A stretch of 64,000 bases of DNA from Prosthecobacter sp. SYSU 5D2 (GCF_039655865.1 NZ_JBBYXL010000004.1:124001-188000), one strand, 5' to 3'; shown: positions 1 through 8,911, numbered from the stretch's first letter. Notes: generated from the sequence alone by a model not told the origin. Translations and numbers: made by a program.

Positions 1-46
1 CAAGATCGCCGCCATCCAGTTTCACCGTTCCACCGATGGCCACTGA
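1..46 (+). CDS. 3' end of an upstream gene (partial)
   Basis: An open frame enters from the left edge and stops at TGA 44-46. Only about 14 residues are visible, ending in IAAIQFHRSTDGH. The next gene starts 39 bases later on the same strand, so the two may be co-transcribed. DUF1549/DUF1553 genes often follow another secreted protein gene in this group of bacteria, which fits, but this fragment is too short to assign to a family. It could also be chance. Confidence 0.3.
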   Translation, partial: KIAAIQFHRSTDGH

Positions 47-85
47 GAGGACGTAAGAAACCTTCTCCGCGAGCGTATTTTGCCA

Positions 86-2266
86 ATGCCACGCCTCTTG
101 CTGACCCTCGCCACCGCTCTTACCCTGGGCTCCCCTGCCCTGGCCGATGAGCGCCCGGTCAGCTTTGTCCACGATGTCATGCCACATCTGCAGAAAGCCG
201 GCTGCGCAGCGGGCAACTGCCATGCCAAACCCGAAGGGCAGAATAACTTCAAGCTCTCCGTCTTTGGCTACGATCCGGCTAACGACTACCATGAGATCAT
301 CCGCGATGACCGTGGCCGCCGCGTCTTCATGGCCGCGCCGGAAGAAAGCCTCCTGTTGAAAAAGGCCACCGGTGCCGTGCCCCATGAAGGTGGAGCCGTC
401 ATCGCCAAAGACAGCGAGCCTTATCAAATCCTCGTGCGCTGGCTCAAACAGGGCGCACCCGCCGCCTTGGAAAACGAAACCTCCCTCGTCAGCGTCGCCG
501 TGGAGCCCCGGGAGCAAAGCTACAAAAAAGGCGGCAAACAAAAGCTGACCGCCACCGCCACCTTCTCCGATGGGCAGACCAAGGACGTCAGTGAGCTAAC
601 CGAATTCCTCTCTCAGGATAAAGAGATCGCCCAGGTGGATGAGCACGGCACCGTCACCGTTGGCAGCACCAGTGGTGAAGGCGTCGTCCTCGTGCGTTAC
701 ATGGGTCACGTGGATGTCGCCCGCATCACCGTCCCGGCGGACAAGCTCCTGCCTGACGACCTGTATGCCAAACTCCCTGTCAACAACGAGATTGACCGGA
801 AGGTTTACGACCGCCATCAAAAGCTCGGCCTTCTCCCCTCCTCCACCTGCACGGATGAGGAGTTTATGCGCCGCGCCTCCCTGGATGCCATCGGCATCCT
901 GCCCACCGCTGAGCGTGCCAAAACCTTCCTCGCAGACACCCGTCCGGATAAACGCACTCTCTTCATCAACGAGCTTCTCGAACACCCTAATTATGCCGAC
1001 CATTGGGCCGTCAAATGGGGCGATTTGATCCGCCCAAACCCCTCCCGCGTCGGCGTGAAGCCCGTGTACCTTTTGGACCAGTGGCTGCGCGAAGCCTTCC
1101 GGCAAAACATGCCTTATGACCAGATGGTCAAAGAGCTCCTCACCGCCGAAGGCAGCAGCCATGAATACGGCCCCGTCGCCGTTTTCCGCGACAAGCGCGA
1201 TCCTATTGATACCAGCGCGTTCGTCAGCCAGATCTTCCTCGGCGTGCGCCTGGACTGCGCCAAATGCCACCATCACCCCAGCGAAAAATGGACGCAGGAG
1301 GACTACTACCAGCTCGCCGCCTTCTTCGGCCAGATGTCCCGCAAAGGCCAGGCCATCTCCGCCCCCATCTCGGGCGAGCCTGAATACTGGTGGTATGGCG
1401 GCAAGGGCTCCGTCCTCCACCCCATCACGGAGGCCGTCATGATGCCCAAACCTCCCGACGGCCCGGAGATGCCCTATGTCGAAGGCCAGGACCCGCGCAC
1501 CCGCCTAACCGATTGGATGGCAGGCAGCGACAACCCCTTCTTTGCCAAAGCCATCGTCAACCGTCTCTGGTCCGAATTCCTCGGCCGGGGCATAGTCGAG
1601 CCTGTGGATGACTTCCGCGTCTCCAATCCCGCCACTAACGAAGCCCTGCTCGACTGGCTCGCCGCCGACTTCATCGCCAGCGGCTACGACCTCAAGCACC
1701 TCATCCGCACCATCCTCAATTCCCGCACCTACCAGCTCAGCTCAGAACCCAACGAGCACAACCTCGCCGACACCAAAAACTTCTCCCGCGCCCAAAAGCG
1801 CCGCCTCAGTGCCGAAGTCCTCCTCGATGCCCTCGATGACCTCACCGGCGTGCGCGACACCTTCAGCGGCCTGCCGCCCAATTCACGCGCCGTGATGACC
1901 TGGAACCACAAGCTGGAAAGCAATTTCCTGGACGCCTTCGGCCGCCCCAATGCCAGCCAGGAATGCCCCTGCGAACGAGAAAGAAAGTCCAGCGTCATCC
2001 AGGCTCTGCACCTCATGAATTCCAATGACCTTCAGGCCAAGCTCAGCGCCAAAGAAGGCAAGATCACCACCCTGGTGAACAGCGACCTGCCCGAACCCCA
2101 GATCGTCAAAGAAATTTATCTCGCCGCCTACAACCGCCTCCCCGTCGCTGAAGAGTTGCAGACCGCCTTAAAGTTCTTCACCACCCCCGGCGCCACCCGC
2201 CAGACCGCCGTCGAAGACCTCGCCTGGGCCCTCATCAACTCAGCCGAGTTTGTTTTCAACCACTGA
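86..2266 (+). CDS. Secreted DUF1549/DUF1553 haem-motif protein with Big_2-like domain
   Basis: This is a protein of about 726 residues of the planctomycete/verrucomicrobial DUF1549-DUF1553 type. An N-terminal signal peptide (about residues 1-20) is followed by a cytochrome-like segment with a CAAGNCH motif (C40, C45, H46). A bacterial Ig-like (Big_2) region covers about 138-215, DUF1549 about 230-440 and DUF1553 about 470-715. A second haem-type motif, CAKCH, lies at 391-395 inside DUF1549. Family members are secreted, usually sit in sulfatase- and polysaccharide-rich genomes, and have no established biochemical role. A TTG two codons upstream (position 80) is in frame, but the ATG at 86 gives a clean signal peptide. 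The first haem motif has four residues between the cysteines, as is common in this subfamily. Confidence 0.9.
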   Translation: MPRLLLTLATALTLGSPALADERPVSFVHDVMPHLQKAGCAAGNCHAKPEGQNNFKLSVFGYDPANDYHEIIRDDRGRRVFMAAPEESLLLKKATGAVPHEGGAVIAKDSEPYQILVRWLKQGAPAALENETSLVSVAVEPREQSYKKGGKQKLTATATFSDGQTKDVSELTEFLSQDKEIAQVDEHGTVTVGSTSGEGVVLVRYMGHVDVARITVPADKLLPDDLYAKLPVNNEIDRKVYDRHQKLGLLPSSTCTDEEFMRRASLDAIGILPTAERAKTFLADTRPDKRTLFINELLEHPNYADHWAVKWGDLIRPNPSRVGVKPVYLLDQWLREAFRQNMPYDQMVKELLTAEGSSHEYGPVAVFRDKRDPIDTSAFVSQIFLGVRLDCAKCHHHPSEKWTQEDYYQLAAFFGQMSRKGQAISAPISGEPEYWWYGGKGSVLHPITEAVMMPKPPDGPEMPYVEGQDPRTRLTDWMAGSDNPFFAKAIVNRLWSEFLGRGIVEPVDDFRVSNPATNEALLDWLAADFIASGYDLKHLIRTILNSRTYQLSSEPNEHNLADTKNFSRAQKRRLSAEVLLDALDDLTGVRDTFSGLPPNSRAVMTWNHKLESNFLDAFGRPNASQECPCERERKSSVIQALHLMNSNDLQAKLSAKEGKITTLVNSDLPEPQIVKEIYLAAYNRLPVAEELQTALKFFTTPGATRQTAVEDLAWALINSAEFVFNH

Positions 2267-2305
2267 ACCCCCAGAAGCTCCCGGAGGCACGTGCTTGCAT
2301 AGATC

Positions 2306-2414
2306 GCTCCCACAGGGAGCACGAAAGATAGCCTGTGGTGAAGGGAGTGCAGCGACCGGGAACCACCGGATCAAGAATAACCAGCGATATAATTCAGCAC
2401 GTCCTGGAGGGACG
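2306..2414. repeat. Short palindromic repeat block (REP-like)
   Basis: Three small inverted repeats are packed into about 110 bases downstream of the DUF1549/1553 gene. GCTCCC-aca-GGGAGC lies at 2306-2320 and CGTCC-tggag-GGACG at 2400-2414. A looser GTGGT/ACCAC pairing lies between them at about 2334-2376. The block abuts and partly overlaps a decayed REP-associated tyrosine transposase on the minus strand. Such transposases mobilise palindromic REP sequences, so these are probably its substrate or relic copies. The stems also lie where a transcript of the upstream gene would end, so they could help terminate it. Copy number elsewhere in the genome cannot be seen from here. Confidence 0.5.
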
Positions 2415-2625
2415 CCGGAAAGGTTGTTTGCCCCCACCCAACGTAAACCGGATGATATTCAACGAGGCCCCGATCGAGCATCTCCACATACTTCTCCTGC
2501 TGCCACACGATCCCCGCCAGCTCCAGCTCCTCATGGATCCAGCGGGAAGATGCGCTCTTCAACCGCTGCATCACGTCAGCCAGGCGCATGGGCAGAAACA
2601 GCAGGTAACGATGACACCTTCATGA
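2371..2625 (-). pseudogene. Remnant of REP-associated tyrosine transposase (IS200/Y1_Tnp-like)
   Basis: The longest open piece (start 2589) reads DVMQRLKSASSRWIHEE followed by WQQEKYVEML and ends around VEYHPVYVGWG. This resembles the C-terminal half of REP-associated Y1 transposases: the 'lk..SSrWiHe' helix, the 'WQ' motif, and the terminal 'hGieyDpRYv' segment. Just upstream, LLFLPM continues in frame, but the conserved His-containing strand can only be reached by a one-base frame change. The N-terminal catalytic half is absent. About 30-35 residues normally found between the WQ motif and the C-terminal segment, including the tyrosine region, also appear to be deleted. The gene is therefore inactive. 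The family assignment is by recall of motif order. Confidence 0.6.
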
Positions 2626-2735
2626 GGATGAAAACATCCGGCGCGTATTAAACGTCAACCATTTACGTTTTTCGTAATATAAATCAATATCATCTCACAT
2701 TGCTGTGAGATGATATTCCTGGCCGTTGAAGTCCT

Positions 2736-3053
2736 TTAATGCTTGTCAACCTCCACCCCAAGCTCGCGCAACTGCTGGCGTACAAGCTTGAGCACCGAAC
2801 GTCCTTCCTTCGTAATCCGGTAGGCACGGGGAGCTTTCGGCCCCCGGCTTTCATCCACCGTTGAGACCAGCCAGCCATTCCTCTCCATCCGCTTCAGCAG
2901 CGGATAAAGCGTGCCCGGGCTGACATCGTAACCATGGTGACGCAGTTCCTTGATCATCCATTGGCCAACGACATCCTCCTCTGCGGCGTGGTGCAGGATG
3001 TGCACCTTCCAAAAGGAAAGCAGGATTTCGCGGTTGATCAGTTTCAGGTCCAT
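2736..3053 (-). CDS. PadR-family transcriptional regulator
   Basis: This is a 105-residue winged-helix protein of the PadR type. The core helix-turn-helix covers about residues 28-62 and contains the typical GTLYPLLKRMERNGWL recognition region. The wing (RAYRITKEGR) follows, and then a short C-terminal dimerisation helix. PadR proteins are small repressors, often of efflux or membrane-protein genes, and frequently repress themselves. The ATG at 3053 gives the usual family length; a TTG 17 codons upstream is in frame but adds no recognisable sequence. No obvious target gene lies beside it. The nearest neighbour is an ECF sigma factor gene on the same strand, upstream of it and 119 bases away. 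Confidence 0.88.
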   Translation of the reverse strand: MDLKLINREILLSFWKVHILHHAAEEDVVGQWMIKELRHHGYDVSPGTLYPLLKRMERNGWLVSTVDESRGPKAPRAYRITKEGRSVLKLVRQQLRELGVEVDKH

Positions 3054-3172
3054 GAGGGAAAGGGCTGGCAACCTAAGAATGGCTGACTTTTTAGACCCTG
3101 CCAAGCACAGAACGCATTAATTGCCTGCATGGGCAAGTTTCAATCAGGCCAGAGTTTCAGGCGAGCACACCC

Positions 3173-5857
3173 TCACTTGATCTCTGCTGATTTCTCCCGG
3201 TTCTGGCCCGCCTGATGAAACAAGCTCACTCGTTCGTGCTGTGAGATTGCGGCAGATCGAATCCATTGCTCCGCAGCGTTTCTCTGCTGCGCATCACTCA
3301 GATCTAGTCCGGCCATTGCTTCTGAGCGGACTTGCTGGGCAACAGCGCCTGGAAGCTTTAGAGTCCAGTCAAATGCTGCATGGATCTTCCCCTCATCTGC
3401 AACGCCCTGAACAAACAATCGAGCAGCTTTGACGACACTTTGAGGATCGACCAGGCTAAGCTCCAAGGTGGGCAGCAAGAGAGCGTAATCTTTTGCGCGA
3501 GAGTCATCCCGCTCCAGCCACCGAATCATGTCTTTGATGAGCGGCGTCTGCCAGCCGGGCTCCGCATATTTGGAGAGGAGCGCGAAGGCTTCTTTTGGAT
3601 GGCTGGGGCAGCGTACACTGACAAGACGGGTGACCAAAGTGTTGTATTGAGGATCTTGGCGAAGCTGTGCGAACATGGCCGCCAGCTTTTCCTCCGGCAA
3701 TGCTCGTGCTCCCCAGGCCAGGCCATCCGCCCATCCATGATCCAGACCTGCCCCCTGCTGGAGAGCAAAGGAAAAGGCCGCCTCAGGCTCGGTTTCCGCC
3801 CACTTGGATGTCACTGCGGCCAGGAGTTCCTCCCGACCGTCACTGGCAGGCAGAGCGGCCACCCACGCAGCGGCGTCAGGGGCTGACTTGATGACCCACA
3901 GATTCAGCACTTGTCGGGCGCTCTCGACTTCATCTTCCACATAGGTGGAATTCATGATGGCCTGCAATGCAACCTCGGGATCACCTCCCGCCTTCGCTTG
4001 ATAATAAGCAGCGAGCGCCCGGTCCCGGTTCTTGACACTGGAGAGTGATTCCACAATTAGCGCTTCATTGAACATCGCGGATTTGGCCCCTTGCTCCATG
4101 AACCTCTCAAAGAGTATTTCATTGCGTGACCGCTTGGCATGCTGAAGAGCTGACCGGGCATCCACCTGGAGCCACTGGGCATAAAAACGACCCACCATTT
4201 CTTCAGTCCGCTCAGCCAGTTGGGCTTCGTCACCACCGCCGGTCGCCGCCGTGGTCACCCAGGCGGCAGCCACGTTGAAGTCAGCATCCAGATCGCCTCC
4301 CATGGCACGCAGTGTGTTCACCAATCCGGCATCTTTAAACAATCCAGAGCCGGCTGCCTCAAGAAGCTGCTCATTGCTGAGCCTCGGAACCATGCCGACC
4401 AGAGACTCACTCCTCTCCTTAGCGTTTGGAGACCGCATGATCAGTTGGAAAACAGCGTCCTCAGGCCAGCTTCCTGTCATGACAAACAGGTCGAGATTGC
4501 CTTGAATCAGAACAGGATCCAGTCCTGCCTCTTCGGCCTTTGCCCAGATGGAGCCTGGATCCTCCAGATCCTCAATCCACAGTTTCGCATATTCTCCGAG
4601 ACGAGCATCGGGCCCGGCTTCAACAAGCGCAGCCCATTCGTCCGGATGGCTCCTCACCCAAGGCGCAATGATGGCCGGGAAAACTGGGTTCCCGCTCCGC
4701 AGCGATGTCCAAACGACCGCTTCCCTTGGTGATTTCAGAAACCACGTCGTCACAAGATCCTGATGCAGCTTGAGCTTGACCCGGAAAGCCCTCCGTTCAT
4801 CGAAGAGATGAACGTCCGCGTGACGTGCCACGACCCGGTCATACTCCGCGCGTGAAAGCAACACGCCTGCCGCACGCATGGTCGCGAACCTCTTCTCATC
4901 GTCTTTTTCATAGATGATCCCGCTCATGAGACGTTGCATCTCATCCTTCGTAAGGTTGGGTTTTCGAGCCCAGATGGCCTTGGCCTCCGCCAGCAGCTGC
5001 GCCTTCGTTGCGGCAGATTCAGTGGCTGAGGCTTTTTGCGCTGTACCTGTAAGCTTTTGTTCCTCCACAGTCTTCTCTTCAGTAAACCAGCCTGACAGCC
5101 ATGGATCTTTCGATGCAATGTCATAACTCACAAAGCAGGCCGCCAGCGCCGCCGCACAACCCGCGAGGACTTTGAGATTAAGCCCTGCCAGCACGCTCAG
5201 CATTGCTCCTCCCGTCACCCCAGCCGCAGCACTGCCAATGCTGCTAAGCCCGATTTTGTGCAGGGATGCCATCAGCGTGGCCGACACGGCGTGAGACGAA
5301 GAAGCGGTCATCATGCTGCCAAGTGCCACACCGCAAAACAGTCCCTTGATTTTCAGCTTGGACCTCAATTGCTCCATGCTGTGGTCCAGCAATCTGGAAA
5401 CCGAAGGCTGACTGAGGCCCATACGCCCGGCAATTTCCATCTGGGTGCGGCCTTCCAGGTAATGCTCCACAATCACGCATCTTTCTTTTGAGGCCAGTTC
5501 TGAAAGCGCCTCATCAAACACAGGCTCAAGCTCCTCCCAGGTACACTCACGGCCTTGCTGTAAAGCAACGGCAGCTGATTCATACAGCTGCCGCGTAGTC
5601 TCAGCCCTAACCACATCACAAGCCCGCCGCCACGCTACCCGATGTAACCACGCACCAACGGATTCCGTAATAGACCGACCTTTTCGCGCAAGTTCCAGAA
5701 AGGTTTCCTGGGCCACATCTTCAGCCAGCGCTGAATCCCGGGTCACCCTTCGTGCCGTGGAAAAGACCATGACCGCATGATGCTGGACGAGAGCTTTGAA
5801 CTCACCGGCATCACCGGATTCATAGTAGCGCTGGAGATGGAGGAGATCGGTATGCAT
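3173..5857 (-). CDS. ECF sigma factor fused to a membrane segment and large helical domain
   Basis: This 894-residue protein starts with a normal ECF sigma factor. Region 2 covers about residues 10-80 (DVAQETFLELAR) and region 4 about 118-168 (an HTH with MGLSQPSVSRLL). After residue 170 it departs from classical ECF proteins. A hydrophobic small-residue stretch (about 172-245) ends in a likely membrane helix around 218-242. A charged linker follows, then about 600 residues of alpha-helical, tryptophan-rich repeat-like sequence. Planctomycetes and Verrucomicrobia are known to carry ECF factors with C-terminal extensions. The tail probably senses a signal outside the membrane and takes the place of a separate anti-sigma factor, but this is inference. 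No anti-sigma gene is adjacent. Confidence 0.85.
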   Translation of the reverse strand: MHTDLLHLQRYYESGDAGEFKALVQHHAVMVFSTARRVTRDSALAEDVAQETFLELARKGRSITESVGAWLHRVAWRRACDVVRAETTRQLYESAAVALQQGRECTWEELEPVFDEALSELASKERCVIVEHYLEGRTQMEIAGRMGLSQPSVSRLLDHSMEQLRSKLKIKGLFCGVALGSMMTASSSHAVSATLMASLHKIGLSSIGSAAAGVTGGAMLSVLAGLNLKVLAGCAAALAACFVSYDIASKDPWLSGWFTEEKTVEEQKLTGTAQKASATESAATKAQLLAEAKAIWARKPNLTKDEMQRLMSGIIYEKDDEKRFATMRAAGVLLSRAEYDRVVARHADVHLFDERRAFRVKLKLHQDLVTTWFLKSPREAVVWTSLRSGNPVFPAIIAPWVRSHPDEWAALVEAGPDARLGEYAKLWIEDLEDPGSIWAKAEEAGLDPVLIQGNLDLFVMTGSWPEDAVFQLIMRSPNAKERSESLVGMVPRLSNEQLLEAAGSGLFKDAGLVNTLRAMGGDLDADFNVAAAWVTTAATGGGDEAQLAERTEEMVGRFYAQWLQVDARSALQHAKRSRNEILFERFMEQGAKSAMFNEALIVESLSSVKNRDRALAAYYQAKAGGDPEVALQAIMNSTYVEDEVESARQVLNLWVIKSAPDAAAWVAALPASDGREELLAAVTSKWAETEPEAAFSFALQQGAGLDHGWADGLAWGARALPEEKLAAMFAQLRQDPQYNTLVTRLVSVRCPSHPKEAFALLSKYAEPGWQTPLIKDMIRWLERDDSRAKDYALLLPTLELSLVDPQSVVKAARLFVQGVADEGKIHAAFDWTLKLPGAVAQQVRSEAMAGLDLSDAQQRNAAEQWIRSAAISQHERVSLFHQAGQNREKSAEIK

Positions 5858-5968
5858 GGTTACATCTCAAGGTCGCGTGCCATGGCATTATTATGCAAAA
5901 TTCATTCATGTCCCGCATTCGTTGTGCAGACTTGGCAAGACACCCCGGCAGCGTACCGTTGGCTTTCC

Positions 5969-6685
5969 ATGATCCGCAATCTCCTTGCCCCCCTTATGGC
6001 CCTCGCCATGACCTCGTCCCTTTCCGCCACCGAGCTGACGCCGCAATCTTTTGAAGGGGAAGTTTCGCTCAAAGTGGGTTATTCTTATTTCCTGGCGTTG
6101 CCGGAGGGCTATGAGGCAGACACTTCCAAAAAGTGGCCGTTGCTGATTTTTCTTCATGGCGCGGGAGAACGTGGATCGGATCTGGAACTGCTGAAAAAAC
6201 ATGGGCCGCCCAAGCTCATAGCGGCGGGCAAGAAGTTCGAGGCGATTGTGGTTTGTCCCCAGGTACCGCTGAAGAGTGTCTGGAATGAGCACGGGGTGAA
6301 GGCCCTGGCAGATGAGATCATCCGCACGCACCGGGTGGATACCTCCCGGCTCTACCTCACGGGCATCAGCATGGGCGGGTTTGGCACCTGGGACACGGCG
6401 CTGGCGTATCCGGACACCTTTGCGGCCATCGCGCCCATTTGCGGCGGCGCGGGGGTGGGGCATGTCATGGCGGAGCGCATCAAGGACCTGCCCTGCTGGA
6501 TCTTTCATGGCGACGCGGACAAAGCGGTCACGGTGGAGTTTTCCATCAAGATGCATGGGGCGCTCCAAAAAGCGGGCAGCCAGGCCAAGCTGACGGTTTA
6601 TCCCGGTGTGGGGCATGACTCCTGGACGCAGACCTATGACAACGAGCAATTCTGGACCTGGCTCTTCGCCCAGAAGCGGGGTTAA
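5969..6685 (+). CDS. Secreted alpha/beta hydrolase (phospholipase/carboxylesterase-like)
   Basis: This 238-residue secreted esterase-like protein belongs to the group annotated as predicted peptidase/polyhydroxybutyrate depolymerase-like. A signal peptide covers about residues 1-21. The oxyanion region HGAGERGSD precedes the nucleophile motif GISMGG (S134). The acid is likely D182 in HGDADKAV and the base H216 in GVGHDSW, giving a complete catalytic triad. The ATG at 5969 was chosen because it starts the signal peptide; the frame is open 64 codons further but that sequence is not protein-like. The gene is divergent from the ECF fusion gene, with about 110 bases between them. The substrate is unknown. 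Confidence 0.85.
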   Translation: MIRNLLAPLMALAMTSSLSATELTPQSFEGEVSLKVGYSYFLALPEGYEADTSKKWPLLIFLHGAGERGSDLELLKKHGPPKLIAAGKKFEAIVVCPQVPLKSVWNEHGVKALADEIIRTHRVDTSRLYLTGISMGGFGTWDTALAYPDTFAAIAPICGGAGVGHVMAERIKDLPCWIFHGDADKAVTVEFSIKMHGALQKAGSQAKLTVYPGVGHDSWTQTYDNEQFWTWLFAQKRG

Positions 6686-6702
6686 GTCTCATGGCATTCA
6701 TC

Positions 6703-6781
6703 GTTCGGAGTACCGCATTCATGCGGTGATTGGGATGGCTGCCAACCTGCATCATCACCGCATGAATGCGGCACTCCGAAC
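6703..6781. repeat. Long inverted repeat between convergent genes (REP-like, possible terminator)
   Basis: A 28-nt arm at 6703-6730 is repeated in inverse at 6754-6781 with one mismatch, leaving a 23-nt loop. Each arm is itself nearly palindromic (ccgcattcatgcgg). The pair fills the 104-base gap between the 3' ends of the esterase gene and the L,D-transpeptidase gene. It could act as a bidirectional terminator. The nested palindromes and position are typical of paired REP elements mobilised by REP-associated transposases. Confidence 0.8.
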
Positions 6782-6789
6782 GCCCTGAC

Positions 6790-7767
6790 TCACCTGACGA
6801 TGACCGGCGAGTCCGGCCGGATCAGGGTGGGCAGGCGGATGGCATCCCAGTTGGCCAGGCGCACGCAGCCGGCGCTCTGGCTGCGACCGATGGTTCGCGG
6901 CAGTGCAGTACCGTGCAGGCCGATGCCGGATTTGCTGAGCCCGCACCAGATGATGCCCACCGGGCTGTTGGGTCCCGGCGGGAGCTGGTAGGCCTCTTTG
7001 CCACGCACGCCTTCCTCCAGGAACTGCTTGTCATAACGGAAGCTCGGCGTCGTCATCATCACCTTCATGCTCCAGGTGCCCACCGGAATGAATTCCGGCT
7101 TGCCCGGCGTGATGGGGAAGGCCGCCAGCAGCCGCTCATCTGGGGAGTACACCGCCGCCATCCGCTCCGTGGTATCCACCACGATGGTGTTGGCGCTCAG
7201 CTTCGCATCTTTTGGAAAGCTCTGCATGGCCTTCACTTCCTCGATGCGAAAGGAGCGCACATTCGGCACCATCACCACATCCCCTGGTTGCAGGCGCTGG
7301 AGGTTCTTCTCCGGGTTGCACTTGGCCAGAAAACTCTCATCCGTATGGAACCGCTCCGCCACCAGCTCTGCGTAGCTGCGGTAGGCCATGTAGTCGTATT
7401 TTACCTGGTCTTCTGGCTTTTCAGGCAGCAGCGGGTTCACAAATTTGCCCAGTTCGGAACGGATTTGAAACGCGGCAAAGATGACCGGCACCTCCGCCTC
7501 CGCCGCATGCAGCACTGGAGCCCAGTCATAAATGTCACGGTGACCCATGGCGAAGTTGTAGTTCACCACCGCCTTGTACGTAAACTCCCCCACCGCGCCG
7601 TCCAGCTTTCCCGGACCGAAAAGATGCCGGTCCAGGAAGATCTGCACCTGCAGCACCGTGTTCAGGTCCCTCGGCACCCCATTCTCATCCGCCGCCGGTC
7701 CACGGTCCTGAGCCAGAGCTCCAGGCTGGGCACCGAGCAGCAGCAGGAAAATAACGATGGTTCGCAT
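6790..7767 (-). CDS. L,D-transpeptidase (YkuD domain)
   Basis: This 325-residue exported enzyme is expected to make 3-3 cross-links in peptidoglycan or to attach proteins to it. A signal peptide (about 1-20) is followed by a peptidoglycan-binding-like segment (about 35-75) and a LysM-like stretch around 165-190. The YkuD catalytic domain covers about 205-325. Its signature is HGT followed by SQSAGCVRL near the C-terminus, with C301 as the catalytic cysteine. The usual 'SHGCVRL' histidine is replaced (SAGC), which also occurs in some family members. The ATG at 7767 begins the signal peptide. The gene is divergent from terC, with 140 bases between. Confidence 0.88.
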   Translation of the reverse strand: MRTIVIFLLLLGAQPGALAQDRGPAADENGVPRDLNTVLQVQIFLDRHLFGPGKLDGAVGEFTYKAVVNYNFAMGHRDIYDWAPVLHAAEAEVPVIFAAFQIRSELGKFVNPLLPEKPEDQVKYDYMAYRSYAELVAERFHTDESFLAKCNPEKNLQRLQPGDVVMVPNVRSFRIEEVKAMQSFPKDAKLSANTIVVDTTERMAAVYSPDERLLAAFPITPGKPEFIPVGTWSMKVMMTTPSFRYDKQFLEEGVRGKEAYQLPPGPNSPVGIIWCGLSKSGIGLHGTALPRTIGRSQSAGCVRLANWDAIRLPTLIRPDSPVIVR

Positions 7768-7907
7768 CCCTTGATCATTCACCAAAAACCCATCTTTGGC
7801 CACAAAGACCTTCTGCAGCCCTGCTTTCCGCCAACAAAATTCCCCGGCTACAAAAAAACCATTGGCAAGCTGCACGCCCCCTGTAGTTAAGCGTTCCCGC
7901 TTCCGCC

Positions 7908-8801
7908 ATGCTTCAGCTTTTCGATGCCGTCCTAGCCTTCCTGCCCTCTTCGTCCGAACTTGTCTCGGCTGCACCGGCCATTTTGATGCTGATTGTCATT
8001 GAGGGACTGCTGAGCGTGGACAATGCCCTGGCCATCGCCGCCATGGCCAGCCACCTGCCAGGAAAGCAAAAGTACATGGCCTTGAAACTGGGCATCATCG
8101 GAGCCTACTTTTTCCGCGGCCTCTGCCTGTTCTTCGCGGCCTGGATCATCGAAAACCCGTGGTTGAAAATCTGCGGTGCGGCCTACCTCGTTTACCTGAT
8201 GAGCCAGCATTTCACCGGTGCGGGTGATGAAAACAATGACGGCAAGCCTGACAGCGCCAGGCAGCGCGGCTTCTGGGCCACCATCGCCGGCATCGAGCTG
8301 ATGGACCTGAGCCTGAGTGTGGACAATGTGGTCGCTGCCGTGGCCATTGACCCTCGGCTCTGGGTGGTCTGCACCGGGGTCTTCATCGGCATCCTGGCCC
8401 TCCGCTTCGTCGCCGGGGCATGCATCAAGCTGCTGGAAAAATTCCCCATTCTGGCTGACACCGCCTTTGTCCTCATCGGTTACGTCGGCGGCATCCTGGT
8501 CTTTGAGATTCTGAGCGATCCCGCCAGCGGCTTCCAGATCTTCCCCGGCCCCGTCCATGTCGGCTCCGGCCGCAAGTTCATCGGCATCGTCATCATCCTC
8601 GGCATCTCCATCCTGTATGCCCGCGTGCCCGCCGTCCAAACCGCCCTGCGCCCCCTCTTCAAGACTTTGCGCGTGCCGATGAAAATCGTCGCCATGACCG
8701 TTGGCCTGGTGCTGAAAATCATCCTGCTCCCTTTCACTCTCATCATCGGCCTTTTCAAAAGCAAAACGGCCACCGAACCGGTTCCGCCCCCGGCGATGTG
8801 A
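7908..8801 (+). CDS. TerC-family integral membrane protein
   Basis: This is a 297-residue membrane protein with about seven to eight hydrophobic helices. It shows the two family signatures SVDN: residues 36-39 (LLSVDNALAIA) and 138-141 (SLSVDNVVA). TerC/Alx-type proteins are implicated in metal ion handling, notably manganese efflux, and in tellurite resistance in other bacteria. The acidic SVDN residues lie in the membrane and are thought to bind metal. A cytoplasmic acidic loop (GAGDENNDGKPD, about residues 105-116) looks like a calcium-binding DxDxDG-type loop. No other ter genes are present, so a role in metal homeostasis is more likely than tellurite resistance. Confidence 0.85.
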   Translation: MLQLFDAVLAFLPSSSELVSAAPAILMLIVIEGLLSVDNALAIAAMASHLPGKQKYMALKLGIIGAYFFRGLCLFFAAWIIENPWLKICGAAYLVYLMSQHFTGAGDENNDGKPDSARQRGFWATIAGIELMDLSLSVDNVVAAVAIDPRLWVVCTGVFIGILALRFVAGACIKLLEKFPILADTAFVLIGYVGGILVFEILSDPASGFQIFPGPVHVGSGRKFIGIVIILGISILYARVPAVQTALRPLFKTLRVPMKIVAMTVGLVLKIILLPFTLIIGLFKSKTATEPVPPPAM

Positions 8802-8911
8802 TTGCGGCTGGTACCCGCTCTTGTCCCTGTATCCGCTCAGGCCTCTGAGAAACAACCTGCTGCTTAGCACTTCCCCTGCCGGGTATGCGGTGGACTTGAA
8901 CCTGCAAGTGA

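Noticed and set aside
2250-2651. Plus-strand open frame of 133 codons downstream of the DUF1549/1553 gene
   Set aside because: It is antisense to the transposase remnant and crosses the palindromic repeats; the amino-acid sequence is proline/serine-rich and not protein-like.
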